Counted from the first letter of the stretch, positions 49,380 through 58,458 are shown. The stretch is 64,000 nucleotides of DNA from Aurantiacibacter rhizosphaerae (GCF_009807005.1 NZ_WUBR01000001.1:992001-1056000); one strand, 5' to 3'. Made by a program: numbers and translations. Notes: generated from the letters alone by a model not told the origin.

Positions 49380-50855
49380 ATGATCGACCAGTCCATCCTT
49401 GTTCTGGATGAAGGAACCACCAGCACGCGCGCCATGCTGTTTGCGCAGGACGGGCGCTTTCGCGGGGTGGAGCAGGCGGAGCTGACGCAGCACTATCCGC
49501 GATCCGGCTGGGTGGAACATGATGCAGGCGAAATCTGGGACAAGACACTGTCCTGCGCCCGCGCCATGGTGGATCACGCGGGCGGCGCGGCGCGCATTGC
49601 CGCCATCGGCATCACCAACCAGCGCGAAACCGTGGTGGCGTGGGATCGTGAGACAGGAAAGCCGCTGTCCCGCGCAATCGTGTGGCAGGACCGGCGCACC
49701 GCGGATTTCTGCGCAAAGTTGAAGGATGCAGGTCACGAGGCGGAGGTGCGCGCACGCACGGGCCTGCTGCTGGACCCCTATTTCTCCGGCACCAAGATGC
49801 GCTGGCTGCTGGATCACGATGACGCGGTGAGGGCCGCGGCAAAGGCGGGCACGCTGGCCTTCGGCACGGTGGAAAGCTGGCTGGTGTACAAGCTGTCTGG
49901 CGGGTCACACCACATCACCGATGCCAGCAACGCCAGCCGCACGCTGCTGTTGCCGCTGGATGCCTCCAGCTGGGATCAGGAATTGTGCCAGTTGCTGGGC
50001 GTGCCGATGGAAACCCTGCCGCGCGTAACGGATTGCGCAGGCGAACTTGCCAGCACCGCGCCGGACCTGTTCGATGGCGCGATCCCCATCTGCGGCATGG
50101 CGGGGGACCAGCAGGCCGCGACTATCGGGCAGGGTTGCCTCAATCCGGGTGAGACGAAGGCGACCTATGGCACCGGCGCCTTCGTGCTGTCCAACATCGG
50201 CACCCGCGTTCCGTGGTCTGACAATCGCCTGCTGGGCACCGTGCTGTATCAGGTGGCAGGAGAGCGGCACTACGCCATCGAGGGCGCGGTGTTCGTGGCG
50301 GGCAGCCTGATCAAATATCTGCGCGACAGCCTGGGCATGATTTCCAGCGCGGCAGAGACGGAGGAGCTGGCCCGCTCCATTCCAGACAGCGGCGGCGTGG
50401 TGGTGGTTCCTGCCCTGTCCGGCCTTGGCGCGCCGCATTGGCGGCCAGAGGCGCGCGGCATCATCTCTGGCCTCGGCTTCGACACCGGGCGCGCCCACAT
50501 CGCTCGCGCATCTTTGGAAGCGATGGCGCATCAGACACGCGATCTGGCAAGCGGTTTTGCTGCCGATGGCTGCCAATGGACGGGCCTGCGCATCGATGGC
50601 GGCATGGCCGTGAACGACTGGATGGCGCAGGATATCGCGGATCTGCTGGGCCAGAGCGTGACACGCCCCGATTTCGTGGAGACCACGGCCCTTGGCGCAG
50701 CGATGCTGGCGGCGGTGGGCTGCGGTATGAAGTCGAACTTGCAGGAAGCGGTCGATACGATGATCGGCACCGCGCAGACATTCACACCGAATATGAACGA
50801 GGAAGCGCGCCAGCGTCGGCTGGCCCGGTGGGAAGCGGCGCTAAGGAAAGTCTAG
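49380..50855 (+). CDS. glpK: Glycerol kinase
   Basis: A 491-residue FGGY kinase that phosphorylates glycerol to sn-glycerol 3-phosphate. Key segments are LVLDEGTTSTRAMLF (ATP loop), ITNQRETVVAWDRETGKPL, AIVWQDRRT, the glycerol-binding DPYFSGTKMRWLLD, LSGLGAPHW and TTALGAAMLAAVG. The ATG at 49380 has AGAGGA at ideal spacing; the ATG at 49374 lies too close. No glpF or glpD is in the window. The stop shares CTAG with the convergent DUF1465 gene. Confidence 0.95.
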   Translation: MIDQSILVLDEGTTSTRAMLFAQDGRFRGVEQAELTQHYPRSGWVEHDAGEIWDKTLSCARAMVDHAGGAARIAAIGITNQRETVVAWDRETGKPLSRAIVWQDRRTADFCAKLKDAGHEAEVRARTGLLLDPYFSGTKMRWLLDHDDAVRAAAKAGTLAFGTVESWLVYKLSGGSHHITDASNASRTLLLPLDASSWDQELCQLLGVPMETLPRVTDCAGELASTAPDLFDGAIPICGMAGDQQAATIGQGCLNPGETKATYGTGAFVLSNIGTRVPWSDNRLLGTVLYQVAGERHYAIEGAVFVAGSLIKYLRDSLGMISSAAETEELARSIPDSGGVVVVPALSGLGAPHWRPEARGIISGLGFDTGRAHIARASLEAMAHQTRDLASGFAADGCQWTGLRIDGGMAVNDWMAQDIADLLGQSVTRPDFVETTALGAAMLAAVGCGMKSNLQEAVDTMIGTAQTFTPNMNEEARQRRLARWEAALRKV

Positions 50856-51316
50856 CTGGCGAAAGCGTAGCCAAGCCGCTGCCGCAGCCGGTGAACCGCC
50901 GCGGGCTGCAATTCAAAACGCGTCCTCCACGCCCTGTCCAGCCGTTCTATCCGGGCGTAGAAAGACACGGAACGATCGACCAGATCGGCAATATAGGGCG
51001 GCAGCATAGCCAGTTCCAAGGGGTCTGGCGCGGGCTGGGCAGGGGGCAGGCGGCCATGATGGCGCAGCTGAAATTCGCTCATGTCACCGGCAAGAAAGGC
51101 CCGCTGATTCAGCAGCCAGGCGATGGCGTGCATCATGCGGGTGGTGGTGCGCAAGGCCTCGCAACTCAGCGCCACGCGCGCGGCGGATGCGCCTGCTGCG
51201 GAGCTTGTAAAACCATCGTCAAAGTCGAAAGTGGCGCGCGCCTCGTCGGCCAGCAGCAGCGCATCTTCGTACAAGGTCTCGATGATGGAGGGTGATATGG
51301 TTGCGGGTTTTGTCAT
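50852..51316 (-). CDS. DUF1465 family protein
   Basis: A 154-residue cytoplasmic helical protein. The family segments SIIETLYEDALLLADEAR, ALRTTTRMMHAIAWLLNQRA and a closing RLDRAWRTRFELQP identify DUF1465, which is almost confined to alphaproteobacteria. Function unknown. It starts at the ATG at 51316 and ends within the glpK stop. The small DUF465 gene lies upstream on the same strand, so a small operon is possible. Confidence 0.85.
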   Translation of the reverse strand: MTKPATISPSIIETLYEDALLLADEARATFDFDDGFTSSAAGASAARVALSCEALRTTTRMMHAIAWLLNQRAFLAGDMSEFQLRHHGRLPPAQPAPDPLELAMLPPYIADLVDRSVSFYARIERLDRAWRTRFELQPAAVHRLRQRLGYAFAS

Positions 51317-51446
51317 GCGGGCCGATCTTTAACGCCTTGCCGGGCGGCTTGCCACTCGCAGTGTGGTTAATTCCGACAGTGAATTCAGCCTGTCCCGATC
51401 ATAAACGGAAATTGCGGCGTCGGCGGCACTGATTACGTAAGGCTGC

Positions 51447-51665
51447 CTAGGCGATGATATCGGGCGTCAGGTAATTTTCGATCTGGTTGATCTGATCGCG
51501 CAGCCGCAGCTTGCGCTTTTTCAGGCGGGCGACCTGCAACTGGTCCGGCCCGCCGGTGTTCACCAGCGCCTCTATCGCGATGTCCAGATCGCGGTGCTCC
51601 ACCCGCAGGGAAGCCAGCCGTTTGCGCATTTCATCTTCGGTCATTCCGGCCGTGGTCCCCGCCAT
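51447..51665 (-). CDS. DUF465 (YdcH-like) small coiled-coil protein
   Basis: A 72-residue, highly charged helical protein. RVEHRDLDIAIEALV and ARLKKRKLRLRDQINQIENY are the hallmark of the YdcH/DUF465 family, whose C-terminal KKxKLxLKDxI pattern is conserved. Function unknown. It starts at the ATG at 51665. A second family member lies divergently at 51849-52004. Confidence 0.88.
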   Translation of the reverse strand: MAGTTAGMTEDEMRKRLASLRVEHRDLDIAIEALVNTGGPDQLQVARLKKRKLRLRDQINQIENYLTPDIIA

Positions 51666-51805
51666 CGCGTGTTTTGCGGGACGACGCCCGCGCGGGGCGG
51701 TTCATCGCCAACGCGTTTGGAGATTTAGGGGTATTATGGTTTGATGACAATCACGCGGCGGCTGCCGTCTGCGAGTCGAATGGCAGTTGTCGTGGAACAC
51801 CACGC

Positions 51806-51826
51806 GGGCCGGGCTTTATCCGGCCC
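51806..51826. other. GC hairpin upstream of the second DUF465 gene
   Basis: GGGCCGG (51806-51812) and CCGGCCC (51820-51826) with a 7-base loop, 22 bases before the ATG. There is no U-run on the plus strand. It may be a leader structure influencing translation. Confidence 0.35.
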
Positions 51827-51848
51827 CCTCTGTCTAGGAGACTGCCTC

Positions 51849-52004
51849 ATGGAAACTTCGCACGCCCAAGCCCTGCAGCAAAAGCATGAAGGGCTCGATC
51901 GCCGGTTGCGTGAGGAAATGAACCGACCTGCGCCGGACAGTGCGAAAATCCAGGCAATCAAGAAGGAAAAGCTGCGCGTAAAACAACAGATTGCGCTGCA
52001 CTGA
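51849..52004 (+). CDS. DUF465 (YdcH-like) small protein, second copy
   Basis: A 51-residue protein beginning METSHAQALQQKHEGLDRRL and ending with the conserved IKKEKLRVKQQIALH. It shares with the first copy the helix-hairpin layout with a basic second helix. TAGGAG lies eight bases before the ATG; the longer frame from 51741 lacks support. The two copies are divergent, with 183 bases between their starts, and may share a control region. Function unknown. Confidence 0.85.
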   Translation: METSHAQALQQKHEGLDRRLREEMNRPAPDSAKIQAIKKEKLRVKQQIALH

Positions 52005-52015
52005 TACCATGATGG

Positions 52016-52043
52016 CCCGCCCCCGCAATCTGCGCGGGGCGGG
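52016..52043 (+). terminator. GC-rich hairpin between DUF465 and ptsP
   Basis: CCCGCCCC (52016-52023) and GGGGCGGG (52036-52043) with an inner CGC/GCG pair. It is stable but lacks a U-run, so termination is possible rather than certain. Confidence 0.4.
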
Positions 52044-52048
52044 ACCGG

Positions 52049-52062
52049 GAATTTGCAAATTC
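52049..52062. promoter_or_regulatory. Perfect 14-bp palindrome upstream of ptsP
   Basis: GAATTTGCAAATTC is an exact palindrome 26 bases before the ptsP ATG. In a GC-rich genome an AT-rich palindrome at this position is a good candidate operator; the regulator is unknown. Confidence 0.5.
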
Positions 52063-52088
52063 GCCAATCTGCTATAGGCGGTTAATTG

Positions 52089-54359
52089 ATGACAGCCGCC
52101 GCTTCAGCACGCCAGATCCTCACCAGCCTTCACGAAGTGATGGCATCGCGCACCCACGCGCAGGCAAAGCTGAACCAGGTCGTCGAAATCATCGCCGGGG
52201 AATTGTCGAGCGAAGTGTGTTCGATCTATCTCCTGCGTCAGGGCATGCTGGAGCTTTTCGCGACCCGCGGCCTGAACCAGGCGGCCGTTCACGTCACCCG
52301 GCTGGGCGTAGGCGAAGGGCTGACCGGCACCATCGCCCAGAATATAGAGACATTGAACCTGGATGAAGCCGCCGCTCATCCAGAATTCCAGTATCGCAGC
52401 GAAACCGGGGAGGAGAAATTCCACTCCTTCGCCGGCGTTCCCATCGTGCGCCGCGCGCGTGCCATCGGCGTGCTGACGGTGCAGCATGTCGATCCGCGCA
52501 AATATGAAGAGGTGGAGATCGAGGCGCTGCAGACCACCGCGATGGTGCTGGCCGAACTGATTCACAATGCCGGCCTGGTGGATGGGGAAGCGCTGGACGA
52601 TGGCGGCAAGGCGCAAACCGGGCAGGAAGTGATCACCGGCCTGAAGCTGGTGAAGGGCCTCGCCATCGGGAAGGCCGTGTTCCACCAGCCGCGCGTGACC
52701 ATCGAACAGACGGTGGCCGAAGATACAGAGGCCGAGCGCCAGCGCGTGTATCTGGCGTTTGACCGGATGCGCGAGCAGATCGACAACATGGCGAAGCAGG
52801 CCGATTTCGGCGTGGGCGGAGAGCAGGAGCAGGTTCTCGAAACCTACAAGATGTTCGCCTATGACGAAGGCTGGGGCCGCCGCATCAACGAGGCGATCGA
52901 TTCCGGCCTCACCGCGGAGGCCGCGATAGAGCGCGTGCAGCAACGCACCCGCATGCGCATGCGTGAAATTCAGGACCCGCTGTTGCAGGATCGCATGCAC
53001 GATCTGGAAGATCTGGCCAATCGCCTGATCCGCATCGTGTCAGGCCAGCTGGGTACAGCCGCGCAAAAGGGGCTGGCGCAGGATTCGATCCTGGTGGCCA
53101 AGAACCTCGGCCCGGCTGAATTGCTGGAATATGACAAGCGCCGGTTGAAAGGCGTGGTGCTGGAACAGGGATCGCTCACCGCGCATGTGGTGATAGTGGC
53201 GCGGGCGCTGGGCATTCCGGTGATCGGCCGTGTCTCAAACGTGCGCGGGCTGGTGCGCGACGGGGACGAGATGCTGGTGGACGGCGATGCCGGCACGGTG
53301 ACCCTGCGCCCCTCCACAGCTGTGCTGGAAGCCTTCGAAACGCGCTTTGCCCGCAGCAAGGAAAAGAAGGCGTCCTACGCCCGGCTGCGCGATGTGGAGC
53401 CATTCACCCGCGATGGTGAGCGGATCGAGGTGATGATGAACGCCGGCCTGCGTGACGATGTCAGCATGCTGGCAATGACAGGTGCCGACGGTATCGGCCT
53501 GTACCGCACGGAGTTCCAGTTCCTGGTGTCCGCCGCCCTGCCACAGCGGGAGAGGCAGGCACGGCTTTACCGTGAGGTTCTGGAAGCGGCGAATGGCAAG
53601 AAGGTGATCTTCCGCACGGTGGATATCGGCGGTGACAAGTCGCTGCCCTATATCTCCAGCGAAATCGCCAAGGAGGATGAGAATCCGGCCATGGGCTGGC
53701 GCGCATTGCGCCTTGCGCTGGAGCGGGAAGGCCTGATGAAATCGCAGGCGCGCGCGTTGCTGGAAGGGGCTGCGGGGCGGGAATTGAACGTGATGTTCCC
53801 GATGGTTTCCGAACCTTGGGAATTCGATGCGGCAAAGGCCGTGTTCGATGGCCAGCTATCCTATCTGAAAGATCGCAAGCACAAGCTGCCCACCGCCATC
53901 AATTATGGCGTGATGCTGGAAGTGCCCTCGCTGGCCGAAGTGCTGGATCTGCTGCTGCCGCGCCTTTCCTTCGTGTCCATCGGCACAAATGATCTCACGC
54001 AGTTCCTGTTTGCCGCGGATCGCGCCAATCCCATGCTGGCGGAACGTTACGACTGGCTAAGCCCGGCAATCCTGCGGTTCCTGCACCGGGTGGTGCAGAA
54101 CAGTATGGGCCACAAGATCGATCTGGGCGTGTGCGGCGAAATGGGCGGACGCCGGCTGGAAGCGCTGGCCCTGCTGGGCCTGGGCATCCGCCGCCTGTCC
54201 ATCACGCCTGCGGCCATCGGCCCGATCAAGGAATTGATTCGGCGCGTGGATACGCGAGAGATTACCGATGCGATGAAGGGCTGGCTGGCAAATCCGCCGC
54301 AAAACATGCGCGCCGAACTACAGGCCTGGGCAGAAGAACGCGAAATCGAGGTCGAATAG
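52089..54359 (+). CDS. ptsP: Phosphoenolpyruvate-protein phosphotransferase EI-Ntr
   Basis: A 756-residue enzyme I of the nitrogen-related phosphotransferase system. A GAF domain (about 20-160) precedes the EI core. The phosphorylated His lies in LTAHVVIVARALGIP, and the C-terminal PEP-binding barrel has GLYRTEFQFLV, FRTVDIGGDKSLPY and FVSIGTNDLTQFLFA, ending with VCGEMGG. It passes phosphate from PEP to NPr and then EIIA-Ntr, with regulatory rather than transport roles in metabolism. The start is the ATG at 52089, after the 14-bp palindrome. Confidence 0.96.
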   Translation: MTAAASARQILTSLHEVMASRTHAQAKLNQVVEIIAGELSSEVCSIYLLRQGMLELFATRGLNQAAVHVTRLGVGEGLTGTIAQNIETLNLDEAAAHPEFQYRSETGEEKFHSFAGVPIVRRARAIGVLTVQHVDPRKYEEVEIEALQTTAMVLAELIHNAGLVDGEALDDGGKAQTGQEVITGLKLVKGLAIGKAVFHQPRVTIEQTVAEDTEAERQRVYLAFDRMREQIDNMAKQADFGVGGEQEQVLETYKMFAYDEGWGRRINEAIDSGLTAEAAIERVQQRTRMRMREIQDPLLQDRMHDLEDLANRLIRIVSGQLGTAAQKGLAQDSILVAKNLGPAELLEYDKRRLKGVVLEQGSLTAHVVIVARALGIPVIGRVSNVRGLVRDGDEMLVDGDAGTVTLRPSTAVLEAFETRFARSKEKKASYARLRDVEPFTRDGERIEVMMNAGLRDDVSMLAMTGADGIGLYRTEFQFLVSAALPQRERQARLYREVLEAANGKKVIFRTVDIGGDKSLPYISSEIAKEDENPAMGWRALRLALEREGLMKSQARALLEGAAGRELNVMFPMVSEPWEFDAAKAVFDGQLSYLKDRKHKLPTAINYGVMLEVPSLAEVLDLLLPRLSFVSIGTNDLTQFLFAADRANPMLAERYDWLSPAILRFLHRVVQNSMGHKIDLGVCGEMGGRRLEALALLGLGIRRLSITPAAIGPIKELIRRVDTREITDAMKGWLANPPQNMRAELQAWAEEREIEVE

Positions 54360-54456
54360 CGCTTCGCACTGCACAATAGCTTGACTTGAGGCCCGCGGGT
54401 CGATTGGTGTGGCTACGGGTTTGCAGTTAACCCAGCACCTTTATGCTGGAGCGGTC

Positions 54457-55575
54457 ATGACCGGATCTGAAGACGATATGGCATTTGAAGAAACCGGCGC
54501 GGAAGAATTCGCGCCTACAAGCGTGGGCTCTCGCCTGCGCGCCGCGCGTGAACGCAAGGGGCTGACCATCGATCAGGTCGCCTCTCAGACGCGGATCGCG
54601 GGGCGGCACCTGGAAAACATCGAGGGCGGCAATTTCGATAATCTGCCGGGCCGCACCTATGCCGTGGGCTTTGCCCGCACCTATGCCAAGACGGTGGGTC
54701 TGGACGAGGAAGAAACCGTATCCTCCGTGCGCGAGGAGATGGATCTTGCCACGATAGAGGAACGCTATGTCGCCGGATCGCGCGGCACGTTCGAGCCGGG
54801 CGATCCCGCCCGCGCGCCGGGTGGCAGACTGCTGTATTTTTCTATTTTCGCCGTCATCATCCTGCTGGTGGGCATTTTCTTCGCGGCCCGCGCCTTGTTT
54901 GCGCCTGCCGCCGAAATGCCATCGCTGGTAGAACAGGAACGGCAGGAACAGCGCGAACTGGCGCAGCAGCAGGCGGCTCAGCAACAGGCCGGGCCGCAGG
55001 CAGCGGGCGTTGCCGCCGATCCCAGCGGAGAGGTGGTGTTCACCGCCGAAGGGGAAACCTGGGTACGCTTTTACGATGGCGATAACAGGGTGCTGCGCGA
55101 AGGCACCTTGACCGAGGGGGAAAGCTTCACCCTGCCAGCGGGCGTGCAGAACCCGAAGCTTATCACCGGCCGTCCGGACAGGCTGGCGATTACCATTGGC
55201 GGTCGCCCCGTGCGCAAGCTTTCCACAGAGGTGGAAACGCTGTCCGATGTGCCGATTTCGGCAGAGGCGCTGCTGGCGCGCACCGGCGGCGTGCAAACCA
55301 TCGGCTTCGGCCTCGGAACAGCTGCGCCCGAAACAGCCGCACCGGCGCAAACGTCGCAGCTGACGGCAGCGCCCGCGCCCCCGCGCGCGGCGGCGCCTGC
55401 ACCGGCCCGGACGCAGGCACCGGCGCCTGCCCCATCGCCAACTCCGACGCCCACTCCCACACAGGCAACGGCGCCCGTGCAGCCGACGCCAGAGCCCGAA
55501 GCTGCGGCCACCGCGCCGCCGCGTGCGGTTCCGGCCGATGCTGCGGCGGACGATACTGCGACCGCAACGCAGTGA
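54457..55575 (+). CDS. RodZ-like helix-turn-helix membrane protein (DUF4115)
   Basis: A 372-residue bitopic protein. The cytoplasmic HTH (about 25-90) has LRAARERKGLTIDQVASQT and GGNFDNLPGRTYAVGFARTY, the RodZ family signature. One transmembrane helix follows at about 124-146 and a periplasmic DUF4115 domain at about 195-270. The last 100 residues are an Ala/Pro/Thr-rich tail with TPTPTP repeats. RodZ links MreB to cell-wall growth. Start at 54457 with GGAG upstream. It may be co-transcribed with the next two genes. Confidence 0.88.
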   Translation: MTGSEDDMAFEETGAEEFAPTSVGSRLRAARERKGLTIDQVASQTRIAGRHLENIEGGNFDNLPGRTYAVGFARTYAKTVGLDEEETVSSVREEMDLATIEERYVAGSRGTFEPGDPARAPGGRLLYFSIFAVIILLVGIFFAARALFAPAAEMPSLVEQERQEQRELAQQQAAQQQAGPQAAGVAADPSGEVVFTAEGETWVRFYDGDNRVLREGTLTEGESFTLPAGVQNPKLITGRPDRLAITIGGRPVRKLSTEVETLSDVPISAEALLARTGGVQTIGFGLGTAAPETAAPAQTSQLTAAPAPPRAAAPAPARTQAPAPAPSPTPTPTPTQATAPVQPTPEPEAAATAPPRAVPADAAADDTATATQ

Positions 55576-55736
55576 TCGGCGGCTGACCCTTTACCGACCG
55601 GCGCATTTTTCACGGGGGAAACGCGGCCTTCCGCAGCTATCGCGCCCGCGTTAATCGTATATCTTGCCTGTGGCGTGCATGGTCAAAAACGGTCAATATG
55701 CATGAAACAATTATCGAATTGAGGAGATCGCTGGCA

Positions 55737-56726
55737 ATGCTTGCAAGGTCGAAGACATCGTTTGCCATGACGCGCGCCGTCGTTTGCGCTGGCCTGGTCG
55801 CCATTGCCGTGCCCGCACCGGTCGCGGCCCAGTCCAATGATCGGCTGCAACGACTGGAGCAGCAGGTAAACGCCCTGCAACGCGCGGTTTTTCCGGGCGG
55901 GGATGATCGCTTTTTCGAGCCTGAGATCACGCCGGAGCGGGCGCTCCCGCAAGACACCTCTCCGCAGGTGACGACATCCGCGCTCACCGATGTGCTGGCC
56001 CGGCTGGAGGCAATCGAAGGCCAGCTTGCCCGCCTGACCGCCGCGACAGAGGTGAATGAAAACGCCCTGTCGTCCGTGGAAACGCGGCTGACCGCGATGG
56101 AAGGGTCTGACATCGCCGCCGTCACCACCTCTTCAACGGGGCCTGCATCGCAGTCTTCCACCACCAGCGCTGGCCCTTCTGGCGTGATCGCCGTGCCCAG
56201 CGACAATCGCACTTCGCAAACCGCGCCTGCCAGTAGCAACGTCGCTGCTGCCAGTTCCAGCACCAGCGAACCGGCTGCCGGCCCTTCGCCAGAGCGTTTG
56301 CAGGCAGTGCAGGGCATCGCCAAACCCGCCACCGGCGATGCTGGCGATGATGAATATACCTACGGCTTCCGCCTGTGGGATGCCGGTTTTTATCCGGAGG
56401 CGCAGCAGCAACTGGCCATGTTCGTGGAGCAATATCCCAATCACTGGCGCACCACCTATGGCCGCAACCTGCTGGGCCGCGCCTTCTTGGACGCAGGCGA
56501 GCCGCGCGCGGCAGCCACCCATTTCTTCGATAATTATCAGTCCGACGGCAACGGTGCCCGCGCGCCGGACAGCCTGCTGTATCTTGTCGAAAGCATGATC
56601 GCGCTGGGCGATACGCGCCGCGCCTGTATCGCGCTCGCCGAATTTGGCGAGAGCTACGCGGCACTGGCCGCGGGCCGCCTTGCCGATATGTATGGCGATC
56701 TTGGTGGCCGGGTCGACTGCAATTGA
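55737..56726 (+). CDS. Tol-Pal system TPR protein, CpoB/YbgF-like
   Basis: A periplasmic protein of 329 residues from the chosen start. A signal peptide ends in PAPVAAQ. An N-terminal coiled coil (RLQRLEQQVNALQRAV and ALTDVLARLEAIEGQLARLT) is followed by a Ser/Thr/Ala linker and three TPR-like repeats (DDEYTYGFRLWDAGFYPEAQ onward). CpoB coordinates outer-membrane constriction with peptidoglycan synthesis. I favour the ATG at 55737 with GAGGAG ten bases upstream; an ATG at 55698 gives an overlong signal n-region. It overlaps tilS. Confidence 0.87.
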   Translation: MLARSKTSFAMTRAVVCAGLVAIAVPAPVAAQSNDRLQRLEQQVNALQRAVFPGGDDRFFEPEITPERALPQDTSPQVTTSALTDVLARLEAIEGQLARLTAATEVNENALSSVETRLTAMEGSDIAAVTTSSTGPASQSSTTSAGPSGVIAVPSDNRTSQTAPASSNVAAASSSTSEPAAGPSPERLQAVQGIAKPATGDAGDDEYTYGFRLWDAGFYPEAQQQLAMFVEQYPNHWRTTYGRNLLGRAFLDAGEPRAAATHFFDNYQSDGNGARAPDSLLYLVESMIALGDTRRACIALAEFGESYAALAAGRLADMYGDLGGRVDCN

Positions 56727-57663
56727 TAATGGGCTGGTCACGCGCTTCAGGCAGGCGCTTGACCGGCTGAATCCCGATGGCGAAAGGATCGGGCTCGCCG
56801 TGAGTGGCGGGCCGGATTCCATGGCCATGCTGCTGCTGGCGCACGAAGCCATTCCCGGCGGTTTCGAAGTCGCCACGGTAAATCACGGCCTGCGCCCCGA
56901 AGCGGTGGACGAATGCGCATTGGTGCAATCGGCGTGCGAGGAGCGCGGCGTGCCCTGCGCGGTGCTGAACATCACGGTGGCGGCGGGCAATCTGCAGGCG
57001 CAGGCAAGAGCCGCGCGGTATCTCGCGCTGAATGAATGGGCGGCCCGGCGCGCTATCGGGCGCATCGCCACGGCGCATCACGCGGATGATCAGGCAGAGA
57101 CTTTGCTGATGCGGCTTAACCGGGGCAGCGGCGTTGCAGGCCTTGCCGGGGTGCGCGAATTGCAGCAGCGCGAACCTGACGGTGCGGCCATTATCCGCCC
57201 GCTGCTGACATTCCGCAGGGCAGAGCTGCAAAGCGTGATCAACGTGCTAGGCCAGAATGTCGCGCATGATCCCAGCAATGCGGACCCGCGTTATGATAGG
57301 GTGCGGATGCGCAATGCCCTGGCCGATTGCGATTGGCTGGATATCGCATCACTGGCGCAATCGGCCAGCCATCTTGCCGATGCCTATGAAGCGCTGGAAA
57401 GCTACGCCAGCATCCTGTGGCCACAGATGGTGACGCAGGCGGGAGAGGGCTTCACCCTTGCACCCGGATCATCGCGGGAGATGAACAGGCGGCTGCTGGC
57501 CCGCATCATGGAGCAGATGGGCGGCAGGCCGCGCGGCGGCGACGTGGCGCGCCTGTTGCTGAAGCTGGAGCAGGGAGAGGGCGGCAATGTTGCCGGTGTG
57601 CTGGCGAAGGTGGAGGCAGGGCGGTGGGTGCTGACGCCGGAACCGCCGCGGAAAACGGGCTAG
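56692..57663 (+). CDS. tilS: tRNA(Ile)-lysidine synthase TilS
   Basis: A 323-residue PP-loop ATPase that adds lysine to C34 of the CAU-anticodon tRNA-Ile so that it reads AUA. The SGGPDSMAMLLLAH loop, ATVNHGLRPEAVDEC and ATAHHADDQAETLLMRLNRG are diagnostic. The C-terminal domain seen in longer homologues is short here. The start is uncertain between the ATG at 56692 and a GTG at 56704, both inside the end of the upstream gene. It converges with the L,D-transpeptidase, sharing CTAG. Confidence 0.92.
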   Translation: MAILVAGSTAIDNGLVTRFRQALDRLNPDGERIGLAVSGGPDSMAMLLLAHEAIPGGFEVATVNHGLRPEAVDECALVQSACEERGVPCAVLNITVAAGNLQAQARAARYLALNEWAARRAIGRIATAHHADDQAETLLMRLNRGSGVAGLAGVRELQQREPDGAAIIRPLLTFRRAELQSVINVLGQNVAHDPSNADPRYDRVRMRNALADCDWLDIASLAQSASHLADAYEALESYASILWPQMVTQAGEGFTLAPGSSREMNRRLLARIMEQMGGRPRGGDVARLLLKLEQGEGGNVAGVLAKVEAGRWVLTPEPPRKTG

Positions 57664-58373
57664 CCCTCGCTGGCCAGCGATCCGCCGACCCCCGTCATCA
57701 CGCCATCGGTGATGATCACCACGTCACCCACGTCCGCAATATCGAACAGCTTCGATGCAAATTCGTCCGGCACTCCGATGCAGCCATGGCTGGCATAGCC
57801 GCGCTCTACCGTGGAGCCGCCGTGCACGGCCACGCCATCCCACGTCAGCCGCAGGGTCCAGGGCATGGGCGCATTGCCGTATTTCTCGGAGATATTGTGG
57901 CGTTCCTTGGTCAGGATCGGGAACGTACCGACGGGCGTGGGATGATCGGGCGTGCCCAGCAGCGCGGCAGCAGCGCCGATTTCATAGCCATTGCGAAACA
58001 CGCTGATCACGCGCGCCTGCAGATCCACCGTCACCACCAGTGGCCCATCGGCGATGCCTTCATCGTCCCAATGCCACTCGCCATAGCGGATCGGGCCATC
58101 GATAGGCAGCACGCGCTTGATGACGAAGGGATCGTCGGGATCGTGGGCCGGGGCCGGCTGCACCACTTCATTGGCAACGAAGGTGATGGCGCTATCCACC
58201 GTATCGCTGGCGACGGAGGTGCTGTCTGCCAGCACATCTTCGGTAGAGAGCCAGTCCTGCATGGCCGCCTGCGCATCGTCAGTGCCACCCAGAACAGCAA
58301 AGCTGCCCACCAGCGCCACGATTGCCAGGCAAAGGCCTGCCATCCATTTCATTGCCACGTTCATAGCCAGCAT
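57660..58373 (-). CDS. L,D-transpeptidase (YkuD domain)
   Basis: A 237-residue cell-envelope enzyme. An N-terminal signal or anchor helix (about 9-30) is followed by a spacer and the YkuD domain with VAVHGGSTVERGYASHGCIG; the catalytic Cys is in SHGCIG and the His in HGG. The family makes 3-3 cross-links in peptidoglycan or attaches lipoproteins to it. Start choice is between ATGs at 58373 and 58364, and neither has a strong ribosome site. It lies downstream of the PEP carboxylase-like gene on the same strand. Confidence 0.9.
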   Translation of the reverse strand: MLAMNVAMKWMAGLCLAIVALVGSFAVLGGTDDAQAAMQDWLSTEDVLADSTSVASDTVDSAITFVANEVVQPAPAHDPDDPFVIKRVLPIDGPIRYGEWHWDDEGIADGPLVVTVDLQARVISVFRNGYEIGAAAALLGTPDHPTPVGTFPILTKERHNISEKYGNAPMPWTLRLTWDGVAVHGGSTVERGYASHGCIGVPDEFASKLFDIADVGDVVIITDGVMTGVGGSLASEG

Positions 58374-58458
58374 AATGCGCCAATCGCGGCGCAAAATCCA
58401 GCGGATCGCGCGCCAGCGTCCCTGTTTGGAACGCCGCCGCCGCTCTGGTCAGCCGCGC

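Noticed and set aside
55370-55560. Ala/Pro/Thr-rich repeats at the end of the RodZ-like gene as a DNA repeat
   Set aside because: These are low-complexity protein-coding repeats in frame, typical of periplasmic linkers.
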